Notes under the pieces: generated by a model
What the model was told of the DNA's origin: nothing
The model's input: only the letters and a program-made list of their open reading frames with translations
The model's database searches: none
Assembly (NCBI GenBank): GCA_009869945.1
Contig: WIXG01000192.1
Location: 88,447-152,446, forward strand
Length of the DNA: 64,000 bases
Reading direction: 5' to 3'
Source of the DNA: Mesaphorura yosii
Taxonomy: Eukaryota; Arthropoda; Collembola; Poduromorpha; Tullbergiidae
Program-made: the position numbers and the translations under genes
In this document: positions 25,001 to 36,700 of the stretch, one piece after another
Numbering within the stretch: position 1 is the stretch's first letter
Layout: the number at the start of each line of letters is the position of its first letter

Positions 25001-28000
25001 AGGCCAAAGCCATCATGTCGAAGAAACTTTGCCTCACTCGCTTCCTGCTTCGTCTTTCCCTTTCTCCTTTGCATCTTCATCATCTGTAAAAATTGAGTTC
25101 ACAAAAAGAAAAAAGAAATGAGAGGAAACTAAACTCTCGAAAAAAGTAGACGCATTTCACATTAACTGACGGCGTGGCTGCTGCTGCTTAGTGTATGCGT
25201 ACTTGAGAGAAAAGTTTTGTACTCGTGTGCGGAGGAAGAACAGAGAGAATAGCGAATAGGAAAATTCAGGAGATGAGAGAATGGAAAATGGAGAGGCGAG
25301 AGATGAGATTCGAGCCAACTTGTCGACAGGCAGAGACAGCAGACAGGATGATGATGGTGATGGGAAATGTGTAATGGAATGGCTTTTATGTTTGAGATGA
25401 GAGAATTGTTTTTCAAGCCAAGTCAAAGGGAAATACTAAAAGAGACGCGAGATCCGAAACGGGAAGAGCAGAGAAGGAAAATTTCCTGTCCTGTTTTGAA
25501 GTTTCTCTCCACTTCGTTCGACTTGGTGGATAAGTTGTTGAAGGGAGAAGGAGAACACGAATATGAAGAGCGCTGCGTTGCGCTGTGCTCGAAGTAAAAT
25601 AGAAAATTGTAAAAAGAACTTTTACGACCTGTTATCTCTATCTTCAATCTACACTCTGCACGGCGAGAGTCTAAAACATCAGGAGATTTACGTCAAGCCA
25701 GTCAGCGAAGTACAGGAATGAAAATGTCAGTAAACAGGAAAAGGAAGACTGGGAAAAGTGAAAAGAAAGCGGGCAAAGCGGAGAAAGGGAATGGAAAGAT
25801 GAAGACAGGCACAATTCCTACAAGCTCGCATGAATTGCAACGCGCGCTACTTTAATATTGAAAAATTCAGTCAAGTGAAACGGAAATAAAAACTGGAATG
25901 TGAATCTTTTCAACTGTGCCCGTGGATTTTAGCTGGCAGGTCTTCGCTTCGCCTTTCTGCTCGTCAATTTTTATATTTTTAGAAAGGTAGGGTTGGTCCT
26001 CGCACTTGGCGCTGGGTCTCTGAAGGGGAGAGTCAAATACGAAATACTTGAAACGAAATAAAAGGATATTGAATTTTTCGAAAAATCCACTGGTACAAAT
26101 GATTGCAGTAATTGTAGAAATAAATTGCTTTCTTCTGCGACGACGACGCGACGGGGAGAATTTGTATTTATATTTAAAGCAAATATGGCCATGGCCCTCG
26201 GTCTTGGCCATATGGATAAGAAGGAAAGGCTGCTTGCACTTGGACATCATCAGAAGGATCTGATACGCACGTAGAAATTGGAATCACAAATTCTCAACTC
26301 GCCCCATGTCGTAATTTTTCCTCCAACGTCAAATTGTCATTCATCAAAAGTGATCAACTCAAGCCAATAATGTCGTCAAGCAGTGCAATTTTTGTATGAA
26401 GTGGCGAAATCAGCCGAATTTGCTACATTTTATTATGGAAATTTCATTAAGGCTTCCTCAATCCACCGGCTTCGTGTTCTCTTTTTGTTGGCCTAATTCA
26501 TTTTGCATAAATCAAATCTTTCAATTCTTACATTTGATGCTGCAACTGAGTGACCTTGCCATTGCTACGAAGAATGCAGCTGAATATTTACATACTGCAC
26601 TAGGTAACTGCCAATTGCATTTCTAAATTGCGTGCATTAACATGATCAAAACGTACGAATGATATGCAAGCCAATTCTGAAGAATGGCGAAAGGAAAGAT
26701 TCATGGCGACTTTCACCCAGCTTTCTCCTGACTCCATCTTCCAGCACCGCACAGATTTTCGCTAGACTTTCCTTCCTACGCTTGACTCTTATTCAATTGT
26801 TCGGCGGTGGATTCGGAAATCTCCAGCTGTATGACAGATGTACATCAGAATACAAGGATCTTTTCACCATGCTTGCCAGTGCTTTATGTTAACAAATTAT
26901 GTATCAGCACGTTCATTCGCATTGCACCTTAATTTATCGTTGCTTGTTTGTTCTTTTAATCAAGTGAATTTACGTTACAGTTACATGGTGGAGATCTTCA
27001 ATTTAGCAAAACCTGCATGGAGTGGAGTTCATCAATCAAAATCTGACGTAAGATACGATCTAAAACAAACCATTTTATTGTCACAAATTATTACAAGGAT
27101 ATATCAAAATCTGCAATATTTCTGTATATCCGAGAGATAAATGAAACAAAGAACCCAACCGTCGAAGTGTGTTCGCAAAACGCACGAAAGCCCGAGACAA
27201 TAGAAACAAGATCAAAGGACTGGGCGAGACGAGACGAACAAGAGCGTATTCATAAAAGACCGAATTATCCCAAATCTGTCACTCTTAGAATAATAGTTAT
27301 CATGTGTTGACATATGGCTCTATCTCGGCACTTGCACTTGGCTCGCCGCTTGACAATAGTTGGGATTCTGGGCAGGTTATTCGAAAAAGTGAGAGCGAGA
27401 ACAACTTGCAACTTGCTCGAACTCAGTCCATCAATTTTCAATTTCAAAGAACCATATGGCACCGGCACTACTTTCTGTGTGCTGCGCAGCGCATATGAAG
27501 TGCCCGAATCGGCTTAGCACTGCAAAAATCCCGGAAGGGCTTGTCGCTCGTATGAATGAAACGAGATTCCAATTCAAGGGCTTCCCCAGTGCCAGTATGC
27601 TCGGTCTGTACGAAGCTTTAAATGATCTATATTTAGCTCTCATTACAAGCCATGTCCTTATTCGTTTGCGTGAACTGAAAACCTGCAATAAAAGGATTTT
27701 GAACAGATTTCCATCCCTTCTGGGGTTAGCTTTATTAAGTACTAATGGACTTGTTGAAGGGGATGAGTTCATAAAACACTGTCGCGCAGTGCAATGCAGT
27801 GCAACAATGAAGTGTGGGGCTCGTGATACTTATTTAACAATTTGTCTTTTCAGCTTAAAAGGGTCCCGAGTACCGAGTCCCGCTTTCGACTCTGGTTCAG
27901 GTTCTGAATTCAGGGTGTTTTGTTACTTTATTACTGTACTCTAAAAGCGGGCATGGCGGACGAGGATCTGATACACAAAAGGGATTTATATTTGCACAAC

Positions 28001-28582
28001 TGGAGCCAAACAGGGATCTCCTGTGACCTATAAATGATCAGGAGATGATTATCACCACTTCATGGCCATAATCCCCTTCGCGTGGACAAATGTTTGTTTT
28101 AGCTGACAACTATCAGATTCAGGTTCATCTGTTTCAGGGTTGTGACTTGTGACGCTGCTCAATGAAATGTTCTTGAAGGGCTGAGGCACTGACCTCAATG
28201 CAATTAAGATAAAGATCAAGCATCATTCAGGCCCTGTCTCAAATGTACTCATCATGATTGTAATTAAGTACTTGTGTACTAACACAATGTAGTATTGGTT
28301 ACTGAACAGAAGGGACCGGCATTACTTGAGCCTGACCTCAAACGCAGTTAACTTTAAGATGCACTCTTGATTAGGTGTATACCACTTTTGTGAACAAATA
28401 ACGAACCAGTCTCATGCTGTGAAATTACAAGTTCAGAAACTGAGTCCTGTCCCTTCACATGTTTAATTTAGTTTCATAAGTTTTTAAGGATAAAGCTTAA
28501 TTTTACTTCAACTGAAATATTTTTTTATTCTATTTTAGAATCATCTAGCTTGCAAAGTGGACGAGTATTTGGCCTGATCAGA
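19026..28582. other. 9.5 kb gene-poor region
   Basis: Lies between the divergent Prop and MCFD2-like genes. No reading frame shows domains, signal peptides or splice-linked continuation. The segment probably holds 5' non-coding exons and regulatory DNA of one or both neighbours. An acceptor-like tttag at 28534-28538 just upstream of the MCFD2 start suggests an unseen 5' UTR exon. No RNA gene or repeat family was recognised. Confidence 0.45.
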
Positions 28583-29637
28583 ATGTTGTGCCCAATTTCG
28601 CGATCCAATAACGGGAACAAAACTAGCCGGATCTTCGTCCGTACGCTTTCGTTTCTTGTTGTGGCTGTAGCCTGCGTTATGTTGGCCCCATTCGTCCCTT
28701 CCACAACTGCACGACTTGGTCCACATCACCCCGGAGGTCCAGTTCGCAAAATTCACAGCAGTCACCATCATCATGTGCCAATTAAATCCGAAGATGGACA
28801 TACTCAAAAGATTACTGCAGACAGGCAACTACTTCACGATAAAGAGTAAGTGAACCAAGTCAAATTTCAATTTAAGACACTCATGCGAATGCAGCTTACG
28901 AGTACGTCTCATTTCAGGCACTTGAAAGAAGATTTGGGCGAATGGGCCTTCGCTGATGGAAACGACATGTCTGAAGAAGAGATGGAATTCCATTACTTCA
29001 GGTATGGACTCACACATCACACTGAGTGAGAAAGGTGTATAGCAAGTATGGAAATCTCGGTTGAATTAGGTATGATTTTTTTTAGAATGCACGATTTCGA
29101 CAATAATACTCAATTGGATGGACTAGAAATTCTTCAGGCGCTCATGCATGTTCTTCCGATTGATGAGACCGAATCTGAAGATTTCCATTCTCAAAACCAC
29201 GCAGTAAATTATCAAAGTCATAAAAGGCCAGCGCTTCGAGAAGACGATTTCAACTACTATATAGGTGAGCTGCATTTTGCCACATTTCCTGAGTCAAAAC
29301 TTTCCAAACTTGCGCATCCGGTTTGACTGGAGCCTAGGGATCAAATCTCCAAATCGCAACGTAGTGAAATTCAAAAGGAGCGAAAGCGAAAGCAGTATTT
29401 AACTTGATCAGGAAGTTGGAAAATTAGGACGTGCATGTTTAAAAATGTGATTTGATTTTAAATCCGACTTAATGCTTCGCCTTTCTCTTTTCTCATGTCG
29501 TAGATCTGATCGATACAGTCTTTGAACAAGATGATCTCAACCATGATGGACTTTTGAGTTATCCCGAATACGTGGTTGGAAGGAGAAAGCTCGACGAGCA
29601 CACCGGGAAGGACGGCATAAGGGGACGGATATTTTAG
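28583..29637 (+). CDS. MCFD2: MCFD2-like EF-hand cargo adaptor (multiple coagulation factor deficiency protein 2 homolog)
   Basis: Soluble secretory-pathway Ca2+-binding protein that in animals pairs with the lectin LMAN1/ERGIC-53 to export glycoproteins from the ER. Exons 28583-28845, 28918-29001, 29086-29264 and 29504-29637 give 219 residues. A hydrophobic segment near residues 23-42 (LSFLVVAVACVMLAPFV) is the probable signal sequence or anchor. A His-rich stretch (HSSHHHH) follows. The MCFD2 signature around EEMEFHYFRMHDFD leads into EF-hand 1 at residues 119-130 (D119, D121, N123, D127, E130). EF-hand 2 is at 186-197 (D186, N188, D190, E197). The linker between the hands is longer than in human MCFD2. 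The Met at 28583 is the first in the open frame after an acceptor. Confidence 0.85.
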
Positions 29638-29827
29638 GGCGCTGTCCTCTAGCCGAGTGGGTTTCTACCAGGCGTCTTTCAAGTTAGATTACGAAATGTT
29701 ATTAAAATTACACAACTTTTATTAGTTGCCTCTGTTATACAGAGCAATGAGTTAACAACAATGAGGTAACGAACAAGTACCAACTATTTATCAGATCATA
29801 TTGGATTTCATGTCAAAGTAATCCGTA

Positions 29828-29833
29828 AATAAA
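29828..29833 (+). terminator. Candidate poly(A) signal of the MCFD2-like gene
   Basis: AATAAA about 190 bases after the stop codon, in an AT-rich 3' region. Confidence 0.4.
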
Positions 29834-30102
29834 TTATCAATTAATCGTTTACCTTTTATGATTTTACACGGATAAATATACCGACAACCGCTCTCCATTT
29901 TCTTCTACATTCTAATGGTACAATGACACAACATGCAAAGGGAAACCAAAGCATTTCACACTTCACACAAATCAAACATTTATGAGTCATATTATTGAAA
30001 AGACACTTCATGGTCAAGATTTTAGAATTAGGCAGGATTTGCAACTTTGTTCACCGTTCACACCATAATTATACTAAAACTAAAGAGATAAAAGGTTAAA
30101 AT

Positions 30103-30108
30103 TTTATT
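30103..30108 (-). terminator. Poly(A) signal of frizzled
   Basis: Minus-strand AATAAA (TTTATT on the plus strand) only about 40 bases after the frizzled stop codon, implying a very short 3' UTR. Confidence 0.55.
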
Positions 30109-30146
30109 GGCAAAAGGCAGTCTGTTGTGTGTTACTCGTTCACCCC

Positions 30147-32516
30147 TCACTTCGGTCCATTCGGATTTGAGCAGAATAGACGCTTCCATGTTATGAGAGT
30201 TTTTCTACTCCAAACCCAAACAACCAGCGCCGACCCAAAGCACATATTTGAAATGTACCTGCAATTACAAAATCAAAATTGAGACTCAACTACGTCGATA
30301 TTGCTCACTCGATTCAGACTTCAGGAAAAAATTAGTGAATCAATGGTCTTACCTGACGAGTAACATGACGAAGAGAGTCTGATTGGGTCTCTTCGGACTC
30401 TCAATTATAGTCTTGAGAACTCCAGACGGTGAAAGCGGTGTGGAGATGTAGTAAATTGAACCTAAGAAAACAGCTGCCGGAACAGTATAAAGGACGGAGA
30501 ATACACCAATGCGAGCCTGAAATAATACAAGGTGTGATTACTTGACCGCATCACACGAGCCGTCAGAATTTAGTTTACCATGAGAATTTCTAGTCTGGCC
30601 GCTCCGGCTCGAGCAATGCTCTTCTGCACTTCATTACTTTGATCCCATAGAAGAGATCTTTGGCCCCCAATCATCTCAGTAGTTGAACTAATGGTGGTAG
30701 AACGCTTAATTTCACGACGGATGCGGAAGAGGGCAAAGAAGCCCGACAGGAAGAACACTGTCCCAATTATAAGTAGGAAGAGAAGTGGATAGAACCTGCA
30801 AATTAAAATAAAATCGATTCATACAGCCCCTTCAGCCATCTGATTTCTGAAGCATGAGCACGTACATAAAGTATTGTAGTTGCGAAGCTTTCTGAACCCC
30901 AAGAGAACACGGACCAGCGAGAGGATCTCCTTCAACGTAACCAAAAGCAACAGCTGCCATGGTCATGAATGCTGATACGCCCCAGGCCGCCAGGTGAAAA
31001 TACAATGAGTAGGCTGCAATTGCTTCTGCTCCCCACTTCAGTCCCGCAGAAAGACACCACGTCAGACACAGGATCACCCACCTGCGAACACAAAGTCATG
31101 CATTTGGAATTTTCCTAGCCAATTCAAGAAAAGTCAAATCAGCTATCAGGCAGGGAGCATGACAAATTTACCAAATATGGGAAGCTAGAGTTGAGAAGTA
31201 CACGAACATGAATAACAATGTGCAAGTGGCTATTCCCGCTCCTGAAACGATGAAGTCTTCGTGGCAGTTAATTTCCTTTCCCCAAACAGCCTAAAATTGT
31301 CAACACAGAAAGGATTTGATCATCTGGAAGCATTACAAACTTGCAAACTACAGTCATGCTCGCAAAAACTGCGTACCCCAACTATGTATCCCAAAGCCAA
31401 CGCGGCATAACAAACAGCTAAATGAACAATTGCTCTTTCTGGGTACTGGAATCGGGACGGGTCAAGAGCAGCAGTGATGATTGTGAAGAGCGATGAAATT
31501 AGAGTTAAGGCTCCGATTACACAAACCACAATCGACGCCATATCTTTGTCTTTCTGAAGGAACACTTTACACGCAAGGCCACAATTTGAAAGTTCATCAG
31601 CAATTTTGTGATCAGGCTTATACCAATCAACTGGACACTGAAGTTCTTTCGCTCCCACTGCAATAAATTAGAAAAATCATAGGCCGTGAGTAACCAGAGT
31701 CAATGAGTCAAAATACTGCCAGGATTGAAGCTCACCAGCATTGTTAGTCTTGGGTGGAACTCCCGATTTCGAGTCAATACTTCCTGGTCTGTGAGTGTAA
31801 ATGTTTAACGGCGAATTCAAATCTCTAGAAGTGAAGTTGGGAATATCCGGTGTGGTCCCAACGTTCACGTCTCCTGTCACACAAAGATCACTGGTAGCAG
31901 GAAATCTTGAGCAATCGAGATTTTCCGGCCATGGAAAGCCGAACGTTAGCATAACATGTTCACAACCACTTCGGGCTTTCTCACAAAGAGCCCGGCACGG
32001 AGGTAAAGCCTAGAAATTGATTGGATTGTTAATTTTTCAGTCTAGCATTGATAAAGGACAATGTTTCAAGATGTGTTGCTTTTACCTGATCTAGAATGTT
32101 ACAAACCGGAGCAAATAAGGCACAAAGAAAGACTTTTAACGCGGGGCTGCACTGAACCTGCAAAGGCACATGACATTAGAATAATGAAAATGAACCGTAA
32201 ACCGCCCATTCAAATATAGGATAAAATTAATTACCTTGACCAAGGCGTAGTACTGGTGCACCTCATAACCAGCTTCTTCCTGTGTGGCGTGTCCCATTAA
32301 GTTCGGCAAATAAGTGCGATTGTAAGGCATATCTTTGCACATTGGGATTGTAATACTTTCACATTTCCCCTGCTTTGCGCCCGATTCATGATTATGACCG
32401 TGAAGAAAATCATTCTCGAGAGCTGTTGAGGCCGCTTTAGCAATTGACATTGATAGGCACGCATGAATGAGAATAACCAACGTCAGCCACCACCATATCT
32501 TAGTATTGAATGCCAT
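30147..32516 (-). CDS. fz: Frizzled Wnt receptor
   Basis: Seven-pass plasma-membrane receptor for Wnt ligands. Nine exons: 32235-32516, 32086-32157, 31736-32009, 31377-31657, 31172-31290, 30866-31081, 30579-30795, 30353-30516, 30147-30258; 578 residues. A signal peptide ([16 protein letters not shown]) precedes a cysteine-rich domain from C52, starting [15 protein letters not shown] and holding ten cysteines, including those in VQCSP, PVC, PPCRALC and SGC. The membrane region follows with Frizzled signatures: [37 protein letters not shown] and [12 protein letters not shown]. The Dishevelled-binding motif K-T-x-x-x-W is present (K561-W566, KTLITW). The protein ends 12 residues later, without an evident PDZ-binding end. 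Intracellular loop 3 is longer, and extracellular loop 3 shorter and cysteine-free, compared with vertebrate Fz7 as I recall it. Which Frizzled subfamily it belongs to is uncertain. It lies tail-to-tail with the MCFD2-like gene and head-to-head with the SAM/zinc-finger gene. Confidence 0.92.
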
Positions 32517-33711
32517 TTCGTTTCTTCTTCGACAGTCCCTCCAAGAACTTCTTACGTGATTACTTCACCATGATATATAGTCTGGATCAGCGCAGTGGAC
32601 GGACTGGATATTAATCTGTGAAGTTTCGGTAAATAACGCATATTTTTTTTTACTTGCTTTTGGATTTCGGCGAGCAGAAATTAAATGGAATTGGAAACTT
32701 ACCAATTCTAAAAGAGTAGTCTAGTTCAAGCTCCACGAATGAGTTTGCGGACCGCAACAATATTTAACGTGGTACCGATCTCATTTTCTTATCAATAATT
32801 CCATTTGGAGTACGTACTAATTCATTAACACTGTCCACTGCCCACTACAAATTACAACTACGGCTCTACTTGGTTGCTGTTGCAGTCAATGGCCATAATA
32901 AACAATACACAACTGTGTGTATTGTGTACGGGATAAACTGAAGCAAACTCCGAAATATGATACGGTATTCTACTTGTAACAAGAACAGGACCAAATTCTT
33001 GTGTGGATTGAGGTTGCATCCGATAGAGTACATCAAATGCGTGGTACTTTCCGTAGTCTTTTATTAACAAAGCAAAAAAGCTTGTGAATCGACTCGAGAG
33101 TCGAGATTCAAGACTCGAGATTCAGTGTGCATCAAAGCGTTTTGTCCGGCTACCTGATTTCGTAATCTGACTGGTGAACTCCAAGTTCAGGGCAGGACAG
33201 CGTCAGAGGGCTCTCTCGGAGCGGAGTACATTAATTACGAAGACGACTTAATTGTTTTAAACCTTGTTTAACTGTCTTTTATTAGTACTTGTTTGAAGTT
33301 TGAGTGAGTGGATGGTAGTTTTCTTCAATATATCATCAGAATCAGTTGCTTGTTTTTTGAGTGAAAGGTTACAATATTAATTGTTGAAGGTTTTTACTTT
33401 GCCCTTGACCTTCCTTGGTCTCTTGTCTACCGCACGTCGTGGACACACTGAATCATCTGACATACTTTTAGGACTGTGATGTTCGCGTTCATTGAGATCT
33501 ACTGACATTGCCCGCTTGGCTGGTTCTCCACCTCTGGAACAGTACAGAAATCGGTCTAAATACTAATAACTAGAATCAAGGTAGTGCTAGTTAACCAAAT
33601 TGCTCTTTCAAGAATTAATCCTTCTCACATGCGAATTGTTATGTATGGATTATGGATTACACATTTGTAGAGCTTGTGCCATCCGTGCCGTGCTTGTGGT
33701 TGCCAGTTGCA
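32517..33711. promoter_or_regulatory. Shared divergent promoter region
   Basis: About 1.2 kb separates the start codons of frizzled (-) and the SAM/zinc-finger gene (+), so both promoters must lie here or in upstream non-coding exons. It contains a small cluster of TCGAG-centred repeats at 33086-33125. No clear TATA box or open frame was assigned. Confidence 0.45.
33086..33125. repeat. Short TCGAG direct/inverted repeat cluster
   Basis: Three TCGAG cores in 40 bases. Two are parts of an imperfect direct repeat (GTCGAGATTCA and ACTCGAGATTCA), and the first two form a near-palindrome (GACTCGAGAGTC). Confidence 0.6.
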
Positions 33712-36700
33712 ATGGAAAAGCACGTCGTCAAAAAGGAAGAGGTTGACGAATGGGACGGGTGGGATCTGCCGGCTGAATCGGAAGAACCTGCACCCGTTGA
33801 AGCTGAAAAGGCGTCTAGTCCCGAACTTACGGAGGAAAAGCCTATAATCGAAGCTGTTATACCTTTGTTATCTGGTGAAGTGGAAGCTCAGAAGTTGGCG
33901 AAAGAAGGAGATATCAGTCCGAAACTTTGGAACTTCAATGACGTCACAAGATTTCTTCTCTTGAATGGATGTGATGAAGCTAACGCACAGATACTGAGAG
34001 AAGCCGTAAGAACGTAGCGTAGTGCACAGGTAATGCTAAATAATCAACTGATTAACTCATTCTTTCCTTTGCTTTGACGTATTCCAATTAGAGAACGGAC
34101 GGCAAAAAACTGTTAATGTTAAATAAGGAGCAACTCGTGCTGCAAATGAGCGTGAGGGACGCTTTGGTTATCTCAAGACTTATCACGAGATTGAGAACTT
34201 TGGAGGAGGCGTACGTTAAGAAGCATTATGTCCCACCACCCAAGCCGGCATATGCGACGCCGGTTGTTCCATCACTCAATTTTAAAATCCCGAAGCGAAA
34301 AATGAATAGTACCTTCTGGAACGAAAAAACAAACCAATCTCCTCTGGCGTCGCCGTATGCTGAAAAGCGTAGGAAATTGGACGAAGGAAATAACTTTGGT
34401 TCAGGCACTGGAGCGAATGACGGTGGGTGGGGCTCCTCTGGTACGCATTTGTTCACAAGAATGACACTGTTGATTCGTCAACAATGCTTCTTTACTTACT
34501 ATCTTGTTCCAGGAGCCGGAACCAACTCGTCTGTTGCGAATGATGATGATGATGGGTGGGGATCTTCTGGTACGCAATGACATGCTAAAATGGCTACACA
34601 AAGCCAAACAATCATTAATTGTGTCTAACCGTAAGCGATATTGTAATATGTGCAATGTTTCATTTTTTGTCCTTTCGCAAAGGAACTACTACTACAGTCA
34701 ACTCACCCGCTGGGACTATTGATGATGATGGGTGGGGCAGTGGCAGCACAAGTATATGTTTCAGTACTCCCACTTCCACACCTGCATCAGGTACGGTACA
34801 AAAGTTGGGCTATTTGGCCAGTTTCTTCAGTCTCACAAGAATTTTGTGTGGTCATTTTCAGATTCATTTCATGAATCAAGATCCGGCGACAGAAATGACA
34901 ATTTCAGAGGTCGCGGCGGTTCTAGGGGAGGCAATGGGAACCGAGGCCGCGGTGGAGGTCAATAAAAGTTGTACCCCCTGGTATTGCTAGTATAATATTA
35001 ATATACTTATTATTTTGTCCTTGATAGGACGCGGGCCTCGGCCGGGAGATTGGTCTTGCGTTTGCGGAGCGAGTAACTTCGTTTGGAGAATGGACTGCTA
35101 TAAATGCCATAAAGCTAAGGATGGAGCTGGAGGTATGAGGGACAGTGTCCGGCCAAGAGACTTATACTAAGGACTAATACATCTATAATCTTCTCTGCTC
35201 TGCAGATTCTAACACTGACGGAAACCAAAGTGGAGGAAACAGTTTCCGTGGAAGGGGAGGACGTGGAGGATCGCGTAAGAATTCTTTGTTAAATTAGTCA
35301 GCGAGCTCGTAACAGTTAATTACGTTTCATATGAAGGATACAACAACACTAATGACGATAACTCCGGTTCCTCAAGTTTTGCTCAAAGTGATGATGACTG
35401 GGGCCCGTCAGCAACCTCACGTGAGTATAAGCGCAAGACGACAAGATATTGCCCAGAGTGGCGAAATATTAACCACGCTGGTTTATACCTGGCTTTTTCG
35501 GCTTGCTTTTTTGTTAGAAACCTATGGTTTAAACCCAACACACGTTAGATAGGGCCAAGATAGCGCCCATTGGGACTTGGGCGCCATTTTAGCCATTCTG
35601 CAGGGGTCTTGTTCGGTTTGAACAAAAAAAAAACAAATGAACTATTGCTTTTGGTTAAAACGCTTTTTTCGAATAAACCGTGATTTATTTCCACCCTGAT
35701 ATTGGCACATGTTCACTTCATGGGAAATGAAGTTCTAGATATACTTACTGTAAATTCTAACACAGGAACTGGACATAGCACGCCTGCTCCCGTTGGGGAT
35801 GGCGACGATTGGGGCGATACAGGTACCAGTGCGGCCATTTCTAGAAGTAAGAACAAAGTGTGTTAGGACTAGATTTGCTCACTAAATGCTAAAATTGTGA
35901 GTTCTTCCTCAGGAGCCAATAATGGATCTTCTACCCAAGCTGACGATGATGGCTGGGGCAACGGGAGCACTTGTACTAGTTTCAGTACTCCCGTTTCAAG
36001 CCCTGCCTCAGGTACTGTCTAAACCTTCAGCCCCATCAATGTCATTAGGATCTAATGATCTGTCTGCTGCCTGTGGCTATTCCCAGGTTCATATTTTGGC
36101 TCCAGATCTGATGACAGAAGTGATAATTTCAGAGGACGTGGAGGCGGTGGAGGTCGTGGTGGCTCGCGGGGAGGAAATGGGAACCGTGGCCGTGGTGGAG
36201 GTCAAGAAAATCCATAGCTTAAGGACATCCATCGAGATACTATATGCCATTATGATTACAGGTCATGAACCTCGACCCGGAGATTGGCCCTGCTCTTCAT
36301 GCGGAGCGAATAATTTCGCTCGAAGGACTGATTGTTTCAAGTGTCATCAAGAGAAGGATGACTCTGGAGGTAGAGTGCGACCGTACTAACATAGTTCTAC
36401 ATGGCTAATTATTGAATTGGATTCTTTGACATATAGGTTCTACCGACGGAGGAAATGGCAGAGATGGAGGATTCCGAGGAAGGGGAGGGCGTGGACGTGG
36501 GCGCGGAAGAGGCGGTGGAAATGGGGGCTGGGGTAAGAATTCGTTATAAATTCTTTATATACATGAAAAGTATCGAACTCTTATTAATTTTTAATCACAA
36601 AAGGGTTCAGTGCTGACTACGACAGCATCGTTTCTGCTAGCGTCACCGTTGCGCAAGACGATGACTGGGGCACGTTTTCGTCTTCATTCGGTAAGTAATT

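Noticed and set aside
27431-27944. Overlapping 113- and 162-codon frames on opposite strands
   Set aside because: Neither shows domains or splice continuity; mutual overlap suggests chance.
29641-29680. tRNA-like 'agccgagtgg' D-arm resemblance after the MCFD2-like stop
   Set aside because: No T arm or acceptor stem at the right distance; lies in the 3' UTR.
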